NCBI RefSeq assembly: GCF_016909015.1
Contig: NZ_JAFBFA010000015.1
Coordinates: forward strand, 1-64,000
From: Gracilibacillus alcaliphilus
GTDB taxonomy: Bacteria > Bacillota > Bacilli > Bacillales > Amphibacillaceae
Direction of reading: 5' to 3'
Length of the DNA stretch: 64,000 nt
Within the stretch, counting starts at the first letter, position 1. The number at the start of each line of letters is the position of its first letter. The translations under genes were made by a program, and so were the position numbers. The notes below the pieces were generated by a model that saw only the letters and a program-made list of their open reading frames with translations, searched no databases and was not told the origin of the DNA. Positions 26,160 through 34,352 of this stretch are shown in pieces.

Positions 26160-27059
26160 CTATTGCTTGATTCCTGATAACGCAATACTTTCCACGATAT
26201 ATCGCTGCAGAAACAGGTAGGTTACCACAACAGGAATTAAACTAACGGTTGTTGCTGCCATAATAATAGATGGCATTGGTGTCGTCTTATTATAAGAAAA
26301 CAAGGCCAAACCTAATTGAATCGTAAATTTATCAGGTGTATTTAAGGCAAGCAACGGCCATAATAAGTCATTCCAAACAGCCAAGAACTGCAGAATGGCC
26401 ATTGTTGCTAGGATAGGAATACATAAAGGTAAGTAAATCTGCCAAAATACCTTGATCTCCCCTGCACCATCAATGATCGCTGCTTCTCGTAATGTCCCTG
26501 GTAACTGATCAATAAATGATTTTGCTAGAAACGTACCGAAAGCAAAATTTAAAGCCGGTAAATAGAAAGCCCAATAACTATCCAACAGATTTAAGTAGTT
26601 AAATAACAAATATTGCGGAATCATCGTCATTTCAAATGGAATCATCATCGTACTCAAGGCAAGCACGAGTACAATTGCTGCCCCTTTAAACTTCAATTTT
26701 GAAATGGCATATCCAGACATAACCGCTGAAAACAAGCTAACTAGTATCACACCTACAGAAATAATCAGAGAATTAAAAATATACTTCAACATCGGAATAT
26801 TAGAAAATGCCAGCGTATATGTTCGAGTAGAGAATTCCTCTGGCCAGAATCTTGGCGGAAAAGGGATATTCAACCTCGCTTGCCAGTCAAAACTAGTAAA
26901 CAACATCCATAGAAACGGAATAATCATCACTAACGAACCTATGGACAGTACTAAGATTAAAAAGAAATTGCCAATACGCCTCTGTTTGGTCATGGTCCCA
27001 CGTGGGGACTGGTCATTCTTGTCCTTATTCATAATCGTTTTATCTATTGCAGGCTGCAT
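26160..27059 (-). CDS. Carbohydrate ABC transporter permease (MalG-type)
   Basis: A 299-residue permease with six helices after a hydrophilic N-terminus. EAA loop EAAIIDGAGEIKVFWQIYLP and C-terminus YIVESIALSGIKQ are the MalG/CUT1 pattern. AAAGGAG precedes the ATG. It is 14 bases downstream of the partner permease gene. No ATPase is linked. Confidence 0.9.
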   Translation of the reverse strand: MQPAIDKTIMNKDKNDQSPRGTMTKQRRIGNFFLILVLSIGSLVMIIPFLWMLFTSFDWQARLNIPFPPRFWPEEFSTRTYTLAFSNIPMLKYIFNSLIISVGVILVSLFSAVMSGYAISKLKFKGAAIVLVLALSTMMIPFEMTMIPQYLLFNYLNLLDSYWAFYLPALNFAFGTFLAKSFIDQLPGTLREAAIIDGAGEIKVFWQIYLPLCIPILATMAILQFLAVWNDLLWPLLALNTPDKFTIQLGLALFSYNKTTPMPSIIMAATTVSLIPVVVTYLFLQRYIVESIALSGIKQ

Positions 27060-27073
27060 GATCCATCTCTCCT

Positions 27074-28012
27074 TTAATCAAAATTACTTCTTCGATTAAG
27101 TAATAATAACGATACGGTCAACACCAAAATCATGATAAACAATAAATAGGAAGCGGCTGTGGCAACACCCATTTGTGAAGAGAGAAATGCATTTCGATAG
27201 ATGTACAAGACAGCTGTCATAAGAGAGCCCGCCGGATTTCCTGCTGTTCCTCCAATCAACCATACATCTGTAAATCTCTTCATTGCGGAAATGGTACCCA
27301 TAATCACCATAAATACGATAATTGGCCTTAAATAAGGAATGGTAATGTAAAACCATTTCTTAAACCAGTTGGCACCATCTACTTCAGCCGCTTCATATAA
27401 ATCTCTTGGAACACTTGTAAGCGCTGCAATAAATATGATCGTGTTATAACCCAACATCCCCCATAACGTCATTAATACAATACTGAACCTAGCCACACTC
27501 GGATCCGTAAACCAACCTATCGGTTCAACACCAAAGAAGCCGAGAAAGAAGTTTAGGATTCCCCCTTGCCCAGGATTGAATAAAAGAGTAAATAAGATAC
27601 TGGTTGCAACCAGTGATACTACATTGGGTAGAAAGTAAACCCCTTTAAAAAAGTTTTTCCACCTCAGCCATGGTACATTATGAATTAAGGTGGCTAAAAT
27701 AAACGAGAGCGACACGCCTAGTATGACAGATAATACACCCATATAAAATGTGTTGTAAACGGCCTTCCAAAAGAGTGAATCACCGATGACATAGACATAG
27801 TTTCTTAACCCCACCCAATCCCCGGTCAAGGAATTGGCCGTTCGCTGGAAACTCATAATAAATGCTGCAACCATAGGATAGACAGCAAACCCTAGAATTC
27901 CTATGATTAAAGGTGCCGATAAGATGTAGCCTGCCCAATCACGAGAAGAGAAGAATTTTCTTTTGACCTTTGTACTTACTCCACTATGTTCTGAAACAGT
28001 TTTCGAAGCCAT
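27074..28012 (-). CDS. Carbohydrate ABC transporter permease (MalF-type)
   Basis: A 312-residue permease. WAGYILSAPLIIGILGFAVYPMVAAF marks the first helix, and the EAA loop is EAAEVDGANWFKKWFYITIP. It forms the channel with the permease at 26160. It follows three dehydrogenase genes in the same transcript with a 47-base gap. Confidence 0.9.
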   Translation of the reverse strand: MASKTVSEHSGVSTKVKRKFFSSRDWAGYILSAPLIIGILGFAVYPMVAAFIMSFQRTANSLTGDWVGLRNYVYVIGDSLFWKAVYNTFYMGVLSVILGVSLSFILATLIHNVPWLRWKNFFKGVYFLPNVVSLVATSILFTLLFNPGQGGILNFFLGFFGVEPIGWFTDPSVARFSIVLMTLWGMLGYNTIIFIAALTSVPRDLYEAAEVDGANWFKKWFYITIPYLRPIIVFMVIMGTISAMKRFTDVWLIGGTAGNPAGSLMTAVLYIYRNAFLSSQMGVATAASYLLFIMILVLTVSLLLLNRRSNFD

Positions 28013-28059
28013 TGTTAACTACCCCTTTCGAATACCCTGTTAGTGCATGTTATTCCAGC

Positions 28060-29049
28060 CTACACATCTATCCGCTCCAACGTAACAACTCGGTTGGCAG
28101 CAGCAGCTTGGTAGGCACCCTTAACCGCTTCTAATGCTCGAAGCCCATCCTCTCCGGTTATAGACGGCTGTCTATTCATTTGTACACACTCGATAAAATC
28201 AGCAATCAAGACTTGATCCATATCGTCTACCCATGGCAGCTGCTGCACATTTTGCGCTTGGTCATTATAAAGCAGGAAGTGCTGTTTAAACGCATCAACG
28301 GTCAAACTTCCTTCTGTTCCGATAATTTCCATTGTGACGTCTCCCCACGTAGGGAATACTTTTGGTCTGGACCAGCTTGGATCAATGGTGAAAATCACAC
28401 CGGATTCCATTTCTATTGACACCATGCCACAGTCTTCTACATCAATGTTATGGAACTTGGTATCCAGTTCGGCATAGATGTTTTTTACCTCATCCTGAAG
28501 CAGCCATCTGGTCACATCCAGTAAATGGACAATATGATCGGTGGCTGCTCCGCCCCCTGAAAGTGCTTTATCAATAAACCAGCCTCCAGGCATTTGACCG
28601 TGATTCGTACCGTTAATAGCTACTACTTCACCAATTTCCTTCGCCTCGATCATTTGTTTTACTTGCTGCATAACTGGCGAAAAACGAACCGGATAGGCAA
28701 TTTGCAAAATAACATTCTCCTGTTTGCACGTATCGATCATTTCTTTTGCATCGTCTATATTAGTAGCAATTGGCTTCTCACATAAAATATGTTTGCCAGC
28801 TTGAGCGGCGGCCACTACATGTTGTTTGTGATTCACATTTTCCGAGCAAATCACAACGGCGTCTATATCTGCCGCCAATAGTTGCGCCAAGTCTTGATAG
28901 AAATCAGTATTATATTTCTCCGCCATCTCCGTTCCCCGAGTAGAATCGTCATCCCATATACCTGCTATTTCTGCTTCAGGATGCAGCTCTAGATAGTGTG
29001 CATAAGCTGAGGCATGGATGTGCGCAAAACTAATCATTCCAATTTTCAC
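28060..29049 (-). CDS. Gfo/Idh/MocA-family dehydrogenase, SFAHxHA type
   Basis: A 329-residue oxidoreductase in which the usual glycine-rich GxGxxG start is replaced by MKIGMISFAHIHASAY. EKPIA near residue 93 and GGGAATDHIVHLLDVTRW near 165 keep the active-site Lys, Asp and His. Its closest relative in the window is the gene at 44279 with the same SFAHxHA start. The GTG start directly abuts the TAA of the upstream dehydrogenase, indicating coupling. Substrate unknown; a sugar or cyclitol derivative is likely. Confidence 0.85.
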   Translation of the reverse strand: MKIGMISFAHIHASAYAHYLELHPEAEIAGIWDDDSTRGTEMAEKYNTDFYQDLAQLLAADIDAVVICSENVNHKQHVVAAAQAGKHILCEKPIATNIDDAKEMIDTCKQENVILQIAYPVRFSPVMQQVKQMIEAKEIGEVVAINGTNHGQMPGGWFIDKALSGGGAATDHIVHLLDVTRWLLQDEVKNIYAELDTKFHNIDVEDCGMVSIEMESGVIFTIDPSWSRPKVFPTWGDVTMEIIGTEGSLTVDAFKQHFLLYNDQAQNVQQLPWVDDMDQVLIADFIECVQMNRQPSITGEDGLRALEAVKGAYQAAAANRVVTLERIDV

Positions 29050-30036
29050 TTAGACCCCTCCCCTCATATATACAACTTCTCCAGTCTGTGCAGATGTGAT
29101 GGCAGCTTCAACAACCTTAACCGCCTGTACTGCTTCATGAAGAGTAATGACTGGTATCTCTTCCCCTATAATACAATCCCGAAAATGCCGCAGCTGCCTC
29201 ACAATTGGAGGTTCCCCTATGAGATCAGCAGATAAATAGCCAACTTTTTGTGATGATTGTGGTTTATGAACTTGAATGGCTTGTTTATTATCGCTGTTTG
29301 CAACTAGTAACCCACCCTTACCTGCAATTTCAGCAGAAGTGTGTAACCCATCACCGCCCCATGACAGCTCTAAATGAGCAATGACACCACTCTTCATTCG
29401 CAGCACAATCAGTGCATACTCATAGGGGTAATGAGAAAATTTCTTCACATGCCGAGTCATTACACGTTCTACTTCTCCAAAAGTCCATTGCAGCCAATCT
29501 AAGTCATGGATGCCTAAGTCCATGATAATGCCGCCGCTTTTCTCCTGGTCAGCAAACCAGCCAGCAGGGAAGGCAGTTTTGCGCGAAAGCCTTACTACTC
29601 CCACCTCTCCCACTGCTTCTTCGACAACATGATTACGAAGATTGGTATATTCTTGATCAAAACGAAGCGTATGCCCGACAAAGATTTTTGCCTGCTTCTG
29701 CTCACTAATGGCTTCCACTTCTTGTGCTTCCTTTCCAGTCAGACAGAGCGGTTTTTCACAAACAATCGCCAAGCCCTCTTGTAACTGAATAGCAGTCGTA
29801 ATGGTTTCATAATGCAAGAAAGTTGGCAGACAAATATCTAACACATCAATGGTTTCTTTCTCTAATAAGGACTGAACATCTGGAAAGTAAGCTGCATTCC
29901 ATTTGCTGGTGAGCGGCGATAGTTTACTCTCATCACGACCAACCAAGGCTACAACTTCCGTATTGTCCAGCCGATTCCATGCATCTGCATGACGTTGTCC
30001 CATCTTCCCCAGTCCAACTACAGCAACTCTTAACAT
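29050..30036 (-). CDS. Gfo/Idh/MocA-family dehydrogenase
   Basis: A 328-residue oxidoreductase with the classic fingerprint VVGLGKMGQRHADAW, EKPLC near 95 and GGIIMDLGIHDLDWLQW near 168. It is the counterpart of the gene at 45253 in the second module: each stands immediately upstream of an SFAHxHA-type dehydrogenase, which suggests two consecutive or complementary redox steps, or a heteromeric enzyme. Confidence 0.85.
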   Translation of the reverse strand: MLRVAVVGLGKMGQRHADAWNRLDNTEVVALVGRDESKLSPLTSKWNAAYFPDVQSLLEKETIDVLDICLPTFLHYETITTAIQLQEGLAIVCEKPLCLTGKEAQEVEAISEQKQAKIFVGHTLRFDQEYTNLRNHVVEEAVGEVGVVRLSRKTAFPAGWFADQEKSGGIIMDLGIHDLDWLQWTFGEVERVMTRHVKKFSHYPYEYALIVLRMKSGVIAHLELSWGGDGLHTSAEIAGKGGLLVANSDNKQAIQVHKPQSSQKVGYLSADLIGEPPIVRQLRHFRDCIIGEEIPVITLHEAVQAVKVVEAAITSAQTGEVVYMRGGV

Positions 30037-30058
30037 CTCTTTGGCCCCCTTATTCTGT

Positions 30059-31024
30059 TTAAGTTATGGAAATTACATTACCATTAGCTTGAGACTCATT
30101 CGCTGCCAGCGTAAACTCTAATGTTTTCAAACCATTGGTATAATCAGACAGAATCTTGTCTGTATTTCCAGTTACAATTGCTTCAATAAAGGCCTTATCC
30201 TGCTCTTCATAAAAGTCTACCTCGGAATTGGTTGTCACTACATTATCTTTTTCCAGAATTGTAAGAGATGTACCGTCAATTACTACACGGAAGTCCTTCC
30301 CTAGCAGCTCGACTCCCATCCGGTGATCAGTTTGCGTAAAGGAACAATCTAAATGGCCGACTGCCCCATTCTCAAAGGTAAAGCTAACAGAGGTTACATC
30401 TGGAATATCAATATTCTCAATGTCGTTAGACACTTTTAATGCCATATTGGCATAGACTTTGTCAATATCTCCCCCTAAATAGCGGATTAAATCTGCAATA
30501 TGCGTGGCTTGTTCTACCAATTGCCCGCCTGATTTCGACATGGTACGATACCAAGGTGTCTCCACAAAAGTAGAGATATAGTGGCCGCGAACCATAGCAA
30601 TCTCTTTATCTGCCAAATATGCTTTTGCCTTTTGCACAGTATCTAGGTAGCGTAAACAATAACCTGTAGCACAGATCACACCAGCTTGCTGAATAACTCC
30701 TTGCTTCGTACGTGCCTCTTCCATACTTAATCCAACAGGTTTTTCTACCATCAAGTGGATACCTCTGGCAACAATCTTCTCCTCTAAATCACCATGCGCA
30801 AACGGTGGGACACAAAGGAATATAACATCCAATTCTTCGTTTTCTAACATATTATCTGCCTCAGTATAAGCAGCGGCACTATGTTCCTCTGCTACCCTCT
30901 TCGCATTAGCCTCTACAATGTCACATACAGCTGTAATATCTGCATCCTCATTACTAGCCAGGTTTTTTAAATGGACGGCTGCAATGCCCCCGACTCCTAT
31001 AAAACCAACTTTTAATTTCGCCAT
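30059..31024 (-). CDS. Gfo/Idh/MocA-family dehydrogenase
   Basis: A 321-residue oxidoreductase: fingerprint GFIGVGGIAAVHLKNL, EKPVGL near 93, and GGQLVEQATHIADLIRYLGG near 163 where Glu replaces the usual Asp two before the His region, so it differs from its five relatives here. It follows the isomerase/epimerase gene at 31314 across the repeat element at 31053-31306. The ATG has a GGAGG site. Confidence 0.85.
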   Translation of the reverse strand: MAKLKVGFIGVGGIAAVHLKNLASNEDADITAVCDIVEANAKRVAEEHSAAAYTEADNMLENEELDVIFLCVPPFAHGDLEEKIVARGIHLMVEKPVGLSMEEARTKQGVIQQAGVICATGYCLRYLDTVQKAKAYLADKEIAMVRGHYISTFVETPWYRTMSKSGGQLVEQATHIADLIRYLGGDIDKVYANMALKVSNDIENIDIPDVTSVSFTFENGAVGHLDCSFTQTDHRMGVELLGKDFRVVIDGTSLTILEKDNVVTTNSEVDFYEEQDKAFIEAIVTGNTDKILSDYTNGLKTLEFTLAANESQANGNVISIT

Positions 31025-31052
31025 TTATTATTTCCTCCTTAATTAGTATGTG

Positions 31053-31306
31053 TGTTCAAAAAGGTCGATAAAAAGGCCCATCATCGGTTAAGTTCGCAAC
31101 ATCGTGTTGCAACATCGATACTGTCACGTCGTGTGAGTCGGCAGGCTAAACTCATGAAGCCCTGTCATAACGCCTGCATTAGTACGTCCTGCACGTCGAA
31201 AGTTCAAGGCGGCGCAGATTTTGAGCCACGGACTTGCACAGTATGTGTTGACTTCTACTGCTAACGCAGAAATTCGTCGTGTCATTTTTATTGGACTTTT
31301 TGAACA
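31053..31306. repeat. Intergenic repeat element, copy 1
   Basis: A 254-base unit with terminal inverted repeats TGTTCAAAAAGGTC (31053-31066) and GGACTTTTTGAACA (31293-31306). It shares GCAACATCGATACT, an AGTTC-AGGC-GCG block and GTGTCATTTTTA with the inverted copy at 33657-33945. No gene is present. It is a non-coding, MITE-like element of the type scattered in Bacillaceae genomes. Confidence 0.65.
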
Positions 31307-31313
31307 TCCTCTA

Positions 31314-32138
31314 TCAACCTGCATTAATAATTAATTCAATATGTCTTGCCGTATCAATTGCTAATGCCTTTGGATCCAGCTTATAAGCCGACAGTTCTGC
31401 TGTAACCGGGCCATCATAACCAAGTTCTTTCAATGCCTTACTTACTTCCTTCCAGTTCACATCACCAGCTAATAAATTTACAAAACCAGTGATATTGCCT
31501 ACTGCTGTATTAAAATCTTTGACATGCACCTTGCGGATTCTGCTGCCTAAAATTCGGATCCATTGCTCTGGATAACCAAACTGCAGGACATTTCCAATAT
31601 CAAAGTACGCCCCCACATAGTCTGAGTCTAATTCATCTATATAACGGGCCATTTCTAATGGAGAAAGCAAGAATTTATTCCATACATTTTCAATACCAAT
31701 ATGTACTTGATGCTTCTCTGCCACAGGCAAAACCTTCTTCAATTCCTCTTGACTGCGCTGGTAGCATTGATCATAAGAGACGTCTTCTGATACAGCACCA
31801 GGCACCACAAGAACCGTATCAATATCCATAGCGGCTGCCAGTTCAATCTGCTTCTCAATTACCTTTCTTCCTTGTGCACGCGTGGCTTCGTCTGATGATG
31901 ATAAAGGCACCTGCCATAATAAAGAAGTGGATAAACTTTGGATGCTTAGTCCATATTCCTCTGCCATCTGTTTGATGCTTTTCGCATCTTCTGGTGAGGA
32001 ATCGATCGTTAATCCAATCCCTCCGGAAGGGTTTACATTCAATTCCACGGTATCAAAACCCGCTTCTTTGCTGTACTCGAATACCTGCTCTAATGTTGTT
32101 TCTTCTGGATAACACCATTGATTAATACCTTTTAACAT
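31314..32138 (-). CDS. Sugar phosphate isomerase/epimerase-family TIM barrel
   Basis: A 274-residue AP-endonuclease-2-like barrel. Metal-site motifs are VHIGIENVWN (Glu), GAYFDIGN (Asp), KVHVKDF (His, Asp) and GPVTAELSAY (Glu). It is the first metabolic gene after the ROK repressor; a palindrome (32222-32237) in between is a candidate operator. Possible activities are keto-sugar epimerisation or cleavage of 3-keto-glycosides. Confidence 0.85.
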   Translation of the reverse strand: MLKGINQWCYPEETTLEQVFEYSKEAGFDTVELNVNPSGGIGLTIDSSPEDAKSIKQMAEEYGLSIQSLSTSLLWQVPLSSSDEATRAQGRKVIEKQIELAAAMDIDTVLVVPGAVSEDVSYDQCYQRSQEELKKVLPVAEKHQVHIGIENVWNKFLLSPLEMARYIDELDSDYVGAYFDIGNVLQFGYPEQWIRILGSRIRKVHVKDFNTAVGNITGFVNLLAGDVNWKEVSKALKELGYDGPVTAELSAYKLDPKALAIDTARHIELIINAG

Positions 32139-32221
32139 TGTAATCCTCCTAAAATTGTTATATAGATTCCCTATGTTTGCCTTCTGCCGTTTCTCTCCTT
32201 ACTCTTTAAGCATAGCAAAAC

Positions 32222-32237
32222 AGTAAGGATTCTTACT
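32222..32237. promoter_or_regulatory. Palindromic operator candidate
   Basis: AGTAAGGATTCTTACT is a 6+4+6 palindrome in the only sizeable gap between the ROK gene and its operon. Confidence 0.45.
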
Positions 32238-32283
32238 ATCAACAAGTCAGAAAAACTCACAGGGTTTCTGTCTGTTTGTTTAT

Positions 32284-33519
32284 TTATAAGCTTGTTTTTA
32301 GTCTATGGTGATCATGCGTAAGCTTGAATTGGAACTTATCCTGCAGTAAAACAGAAGCTGCGCCCACCATTTCAAATTCTTTGCCTAATGAAGAGGTGGT
32401 AATGTACAAATCCTTATACAGTGTTTTTAATGTTTTCTGTCTAAGTTTCTCTCGCAAACTTTCTATCAGCAGCTGATTTTGATTGGTGACATCTCCCCCT
32501 AAAATAATCACTTGCGGATTGAATAAATGAACGACGTTTACGATTCCCGCAGAAAGGTATTCGGCAATTTCATGTGTCACTTCTATTGCCAAGCCATCCC
32601 CCTCATTAACGGCCTCCACAAATTCTGCTGGTGTAATGAAATCTTTATTGTTTGTCAAATAGTCAGTAAGTTGTGTATCACACCCTTCTAATATACGCTT
32701 CATTATTCTGTTTGAAGTTGCAGGCCAACTGACATAGTTCTCTAGACAACCCCGATTGCCACAGCCACATACTTTACCTGATACATCGATGCTTGTATGT
32801 CCAAGTTCCCCTGTGCCGCCTTTTTCTCCTCTACAAAGATGATGATTGGCAATTACACCTGCACCCACCCCTTCTCCGATTGTGATATAAATGAGATTCT
32901 CTATATCTTGAAAGCGGCCAAAATTCTTCTCTGCCAAGACATAGGCATTCGTATCATTATCAAGCCATGTCGGCAGGCGGAAATGGTATTCCACCGAATC
33001 ACGCAAGTAAACATCCTCCAGCAGCAATACAGGGTTATAGTGGACAATCCCTTTTTTAGCATCAACGATTCCTTGAATAATAATAGAGATCCCTATACAG
33101 ATTCTATGATCCTGTCGTAATTTATAGAAGTCTTCTAATAACTGCAGCAGATAGTTTATTAAAGTAACACCCGTATATCCCTTTGTCGGATAAATTTTTT
33201 TGATATTGATTTTTGCCTCCAAGTTTATATCCGCTATGGTAATCTTCGTATAAGAAATAGACACCCCAATCAAGTAATGGTTATTTGGCGAAAATTCCAG
33301 TAAGATGGGCCGTCTCCCGCCCCGGGAGATACCTGTTCCACTTTCACTAACATATCCATCATTGATCAATTCCGCTACAGCAGACGTTACCGTGGTCGGG
33401 CTCAATTCATTCTGCTTCGCAATCTCGCTGCGTGATATCGGTCCATGTTTTCGTATCGTTTCTAAGATAATGGATCGATTCAGTTCCTGAATTAATTTAA
33501 GATCTCCTGTTCTTTTCAT
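32284..33519 (-). CDS. ROK-family transcriptional repressor
   Basis: A 411-residue XylR/NagC-type regulator: winged helix GPISRSEIAKQNELSPTTVT in the first 60 residues, then a ROK sugar-kinase-like fold with GEGVGAGVI, the zinc site CGCGNRGCLE near 250, and the HTSID region. Such proteins repress sugar operons and release DNA on binding a pathway sugar. Its DNA-binding region is almost the same as that of the repressor at 49551 (RTGDLKLIQ, HGPISRS), so the two may share operators. It is divergent from the importer operon at 34353. Confidence 0.9.
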   Translation of the reverse strand: MKRTGDLKLIQELNRSIILETIRKHGPISRSEIAKQNELSPTTVTSAVAELINDGYVSESGTGISRGGRRPILLEFSPNNHYLIGVSISYTKITIADINLEAKINIKKIYPTKGYTGVTLINYLLQLLEDFYKLRQDHRICIGISIIIQGIVDAKKGIVHYNPVLLLEDVYLRDSVEYHFRLPTWLDNDTNAYVLAEKNFGRFQDIENLIYITIGEGVGAGVIANHHLCRGEKGGTGELGHTSIDVSGKVCGCGNRGCLENYVSWPATSNRIMKRILEGCDTQLTDYLTNNKDFITPAEFVEAVNEGDGLAIEVTHEIAEYLSAGIVNVVHLFNPQVIILGGDVTNQNQLLIESLREKLRQKTLKTLYKDLYITTSSLGKEFEMVGAASVLLQDKFQFKLTHDHHRLKTSL

Positions 33520-33656
33520 AATTATTCACAGTCCAATCTAACGCGAACAGTTATTTGTTGTATATTTTAGCTACATATGATAATGATTTTATGATTTCAA
33601 ATTAAGACAACCCTCCCTGTATAGAAGAAACAATTAAGAAATAACCTTATAAAGGA

Positions 33657-33945
33657 TGTTCAAAAAAGTTTGCTAAAAATGACACATTGTCTTTCTTTGT
33701 ACTTTTTTCTACGTGCTAGAACATCCGCTCACGTATTAAACTGCATAAGTTCCGCTACTCAAAGCTACGCTGCCTCGAACTCTCGATTAGAGGATGTGCT
33801 AGTAAAATATTGTGACAATTCGTCACTATTTTAAGCCTACTAGTGTATAAGATGTGCTAGTATCGATGTTGCAAAAATGTTTTCGGCAGGACGAGTCACC
33901 GCATTCCCGCGATGTTGCGGCTTAACAGATAACGATTTTTTGAAA
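33657..33945. repeat. Intergenic repeat element, copy 2 (inverted)
   Basis: It starts TGTTCAAAAAAG and, read on the minus strand, carries the same internal blocks as the copy at 31053-31306 (GCAACATCGATACT, GTTCGAGGCAGCGTAG, GTGTCATTTTTA). The far end (CGATTTTTTGAAAC) is degraded. Confidence 0.6.
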
Positions 33946-34016
33946 CTGAACTGGTACAATTGAAATCTAATACTTTCTCCATTGGGATTATTAAGTTGGT
34001 TAAAATATATCCCATA

Positions 34017-34032
34017 TTGAAAGCGTTGTCAA
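34017..34032 (+). promoter_or_regulatory. Catabolite-responsive element (cre) 1
   Basis: TTGAAAGCGTTGTCAA fits the CcpA consensus WTGNAANCGNWNNCAW at every position. It lies about 150 bases before the promoter. Confidence 0.75.
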
Positions 34033-34044
34033 TGCATTAAAAAT

Positions 34045-34071
34045 ATTATTCCGTTATTTTATTGGAATAAT
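34045..34071. promoter_or_regulatory. ATTATTCC/GGAATAAT inverted repeat, operator candidate
   Basis: Perfect 8-bp arms (34045-34052, 34064-34071) with an 11-base spacer. A degenerate copy (CTTATT-N11-AATAAG, 34199-34221, with GGAATAA) covers the predicted transcription start. The neighbouring ROK protein is the obvious candidate to bind. Confidence 0.45.
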
Positions 34072-34161
34072 AATTAGACTCCTACCTTACACACGCAACG
34101 ATTGAATGATTTTTTCTAAAATACATCTCTTATTTTAAATTTTTTCATTTAAGAATTAATC

Positions 34162-34190
34162 TTGACAACGCTTACATTAGATTGTATAGT
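34162..34190 (+). promoter_or_regulatory. Promoter overlapped by cre 2
   Basis: -35 TTGACA (34162-34167), 17 bases, -10 TATAGT (34185-34190). TGACAACGCTTACA (34163-34176) is a perfect cre on the minus strand lying across the -35, so CcpA would block polymerase. Confidence 0.8.
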
Positions 34191-34352
34191 TGTTTCATCT
34201 TATTAATGTCATTGGAATAAGTGAGTTGTAATTTCAGAATTATATTTTTTTCGTCGTTTTTGTTACCGGTCACATAATAATGATATAAAATCTATTTTAT
34301 TTTACTTTAGCCACAGCAAATTTATTCCAGAATGATAGTTAGGAGGAAAAAA

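Larger units (their letters stand above)
33520..34352. other. Long divergent control region
   Basis: Over 800 bases between the ROK gene and the plus-strand importer contain the second repeat copy (33657-33945), two perfect cre sites, a TTATTCC/GGAATAA inverted repeat and a strong plus-strand promoter. No gene is seen. Confidence 0.7.

Noticed and set aside
31052..31324. Two overlapping frames in the gap between dehydrogenase and epimerase genes
   Set aside because: They lie inside the non-coding repeat element with inverted ends and differ from the other copy by many frame-breaking changes.
22158..32138. Inositol (iol) catabolic operon
   Set aside because: The dehydrogenases and barrel proteins resemble IolG/IolE/IolI types, but no IolB, IolC, IolD or IolA genes are present.
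34332..34352. Upstream ATG of the first importer permease gene
   Set aside because: The AGGAGG lies after this ATG and seven bases before the ATG at 34353, which is therefore the true start.
33520..34352. CRISPR array or insertion sequence in the long gap
   Set aside because: No regular spacer pattern and no transposase frame; the gap is explained by a repeat element and regulatory sites.
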